Assembly (NCBI GenBank): GCA_002421995.1
Contig: DISP01000162.1
Span: 8,344 to 15,591 of the forward strand
Reading direction: 5' to 3'
Length of the DNA stretch: 7,248 bases
Source of the DNA: Bacteroidales bacterium UBA6207
GTDB taxonomy: Bacteria; Bacteroidota; Bacteroidia; Bacteroidales; F082
In this document: piece by piece, positions 6,172-7,248 of the stretch
Layout: every line of letters begins with the position of its first letter
How positions within the stretch are numbered: the stretch's first letter is position 1
Notes under the pieces: generated by a model
Databases searched by the model: none
Told to the model about the DNA's origin: nothing
Seen by the model: the letters and a program-made list of their open reading frames with translations, nothing else
Made by a program: the position numbers and the translations under genes

Positions 6172-7248
6172 ATGCTGAATATCATTCTATTTGGACCGCC
6201 CGGTGCGGGAAAAGGCACGCAATCTGATTTGTTGATGTCGCGCTACTCACTCAATTATTTGTCAACCGGTGATGCGCTCAGAAAAGAAATAAAGAACGGA
6301 ACTTCTCTTGGTTTGAAAGCACGCTCAATCATCGAATCGGGCGGGCTTGTTGATGATGAGATTATTGTCCAGATCATCGGAAATGCGCTCACCGGCAGCG
6401 CGACATCTGATGGCTGGCTGTTCGATGGTTTTCCGCGGACCTATGTTCAAGCCTATATGCTCGATGGACTTTTTACCAGATTGCAAACCGCGCTCACACG
6501 CATCTTTATTCTTGAGGTGCCGGATGAGCAATGTGTGCAACGCCTGCTGCAAAGAGCGCACGAACAAGGTAGAAGTGATGATAATGAGGTGGTTATAAAG
6601 CGAAGGCTTGAAGAATACCACAGAAAAACATTGCCATTGCTTGAGTTTTACAGCGACTCGGGCATCCTTTCTAAGATAGATGGAATGGGAAGCGCCGATG
6701 AGGTTTTTGAGCGTATCAACCTCCAATTGAATGAAGACCTGAAAAAACGCAAAGCAAACGTGATTTTGTTTGGCTATCCGGGATCAGGAAGGGCAACACA
6801 AGCTGCAAAATTGGCTGCTGATTTTGATCTTACAATCGTTTCGACCGGCGAACTGCTTCAAAATGAGGTAAAAACCTCCGGAAGTCTTGCGGCAGAAGTG
6901 GCGCCACTGCTCGAAAAAGGTCTGCTTGTACCCGATGAGATTGTCATTCGCCTGATCGAGAAGAAGCTCAGACAATCACAGGGACAAGGCAGGGGTTTCA
7001 TCTTCAAAGGCTATCCCAGAACACTGGTGCAGGCTTATATTCTTGATGGCTTACTACGCAAACAAGGTAGCGGTGTAAGCTGTGTGATAAATCTCAAAGT
7101 ACCTGTTTTTGAATTGATTCGCCGATTGGATGCCCGATCCAGAACACACTCATCAATGCCTTACGATGGAAGCGCTGCAACCATTGTGGCACGCCTGCAG
7201 GAGCATGAAGAACGCACCGAACCCGTGCTTGAGTATTATGCCTCAAAA
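6172..7248 (+). CDS. adk: Tandem-duplicated adenylate kinase: intact first domain, degenerate second domain (3' end cut)
   Basis: Adenylate kinase (ATP + AMP to 2 ADP), cytoplasmic; 359 residues visible, open at the right edge. The start fits the family's usual beginning (MLNIILFGPPGAGKGTQ). Domain 1, residues 1-190, is complete: P-loop with Lys14, AMP-binding STGDALR (Arg37), GLVDDE (58-63), FDGFPRT (84-90, Asp85 and Arg89), Gln93, and a short lid with GRSDD (133-137) and Arg145, as in short-lid, AK1-like enzymes; there is no zinc lid. Domain 2 starts at about residue 195 and repeats the fold at an offset of 193-196 residues: GYPGSGRATQ (201-210), STGELLQ (224-230), GLLVPDE (250-256), FKGYPRT (278-284), Gln287, RLQEHEERTEPVLEYY (341-356). 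Its P-loop Lys is Arg207, the AMP-site Arg is Gln230, the Asp of DGFPR is Lys279, and GRxDD is missing (MPYDG, 329-333). The usual family length is about 190-220 residues, so this is a fused double enzyme. Domain 2 is probably inactive or altered in substrate. The common Bacteroidetes neighbour hpt is not upstream. Confidence 0.93.
   Translation, partial: MLNIILFGPPGAGKGTQSDLLMSRYSLNYLSTGDALRKEIKNGTSLGLKARSIIESGGLVDDEIIVQIIGNALTGSATSDGWLFDGFPRTYVQAYMLDGLFTRLQTALTRIFILEVPDEQCVQRLLQRAHEQGRSDDNEVVIKRRLEEYHRKTLPLLEFYSDSGILSKIDGMGSADEVFERINLQLNEDLKKRKANVILFGYPGSGRATQAAKLAADFDLTIVSTGELLQNEVKTSGSLAAEVAPLLEKGLLVPDEIVIRLIEKKLRQSQGQGRGFIFKGYPRTLVQAYILDGLLRKQGSGVSCVINLKVPVFELIRRLDARSRTHSSMPYDGSAATIVARLQEHEERTEPVLEYYASK

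Noticed and set aside
6325..6726. 133-codon open frame on the minus strand
   Set aside because: Antisense shadow of the first adenylate kinase domain, whose motifs are unambiguous on the plus strand.

Overview
The window looks like a chromosomal segment of a Bacteroidota (Bacteroidetes) bacterium, probably environmental or uncultured. The sequence evidence is as follows. A large secreted protein ends in a type IX secretion (T9SS) tail of the Por/type A kind. Both recognisable promoters have the Bacteroidetes form TTTG or TTG, 20 bp, TAnnTTTG. There are no clear Shine-Dalgarno sequences. A TPR sensor kinase of the LytS type and a tiny secreted protein with a CTERM-like tail are both typical of this phylum.

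Layout. (1) Positions 1-1757, minus strand: a sensor protein with a signal peptide, about ten TPRs, one membrane helix, a coiled coil and the start of a LytS-type histidine kinase domain, cut by the left edge. (2) Positions 1758-1975: a divergent control region with a promoter for each side. Next to the right-hand promoter are three 14-bp direct repeats, YTRCC-N3-TATACA, at exactly 21-bp steps. (3) Positions 1976-5770, plus strand: a 1264-residue secreted protein with a seven-repeat FG-GAP-like beta-propeller, a long beta-rich middle and a degenerate T9SS tail. (4) Positions 5779-6012: a 77-residue exported small protein, 8 bp downstream and very probably in the same operon. (5) Positions 6040-6070: a rho-independent terminator closing that operon. 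(6) Positions 6172-7248, plus strand: adenylate kinase, open at the right edge, which is unusual in being a head-to-tail duplication. The first half has the complete set of active-site residues. The second half has lost several of them.

How the parts may work together. LytS-type kinases usually signal to LytTR response regulators, and known LytTR operators are direct repeats with a period of about 21 bp. The 21-bp repeat array just upstream of the secreted-protein promoter is therefore a natural candidate for the output of the divergent kinase, acting through a LytTR regulator that would lie beyond the left edge. This is an inference. The adenylate kinase is separated from that unit by the terminator and is probably unrelated housekeeping, but its tandem structure is the most unusual protein-level feature here.
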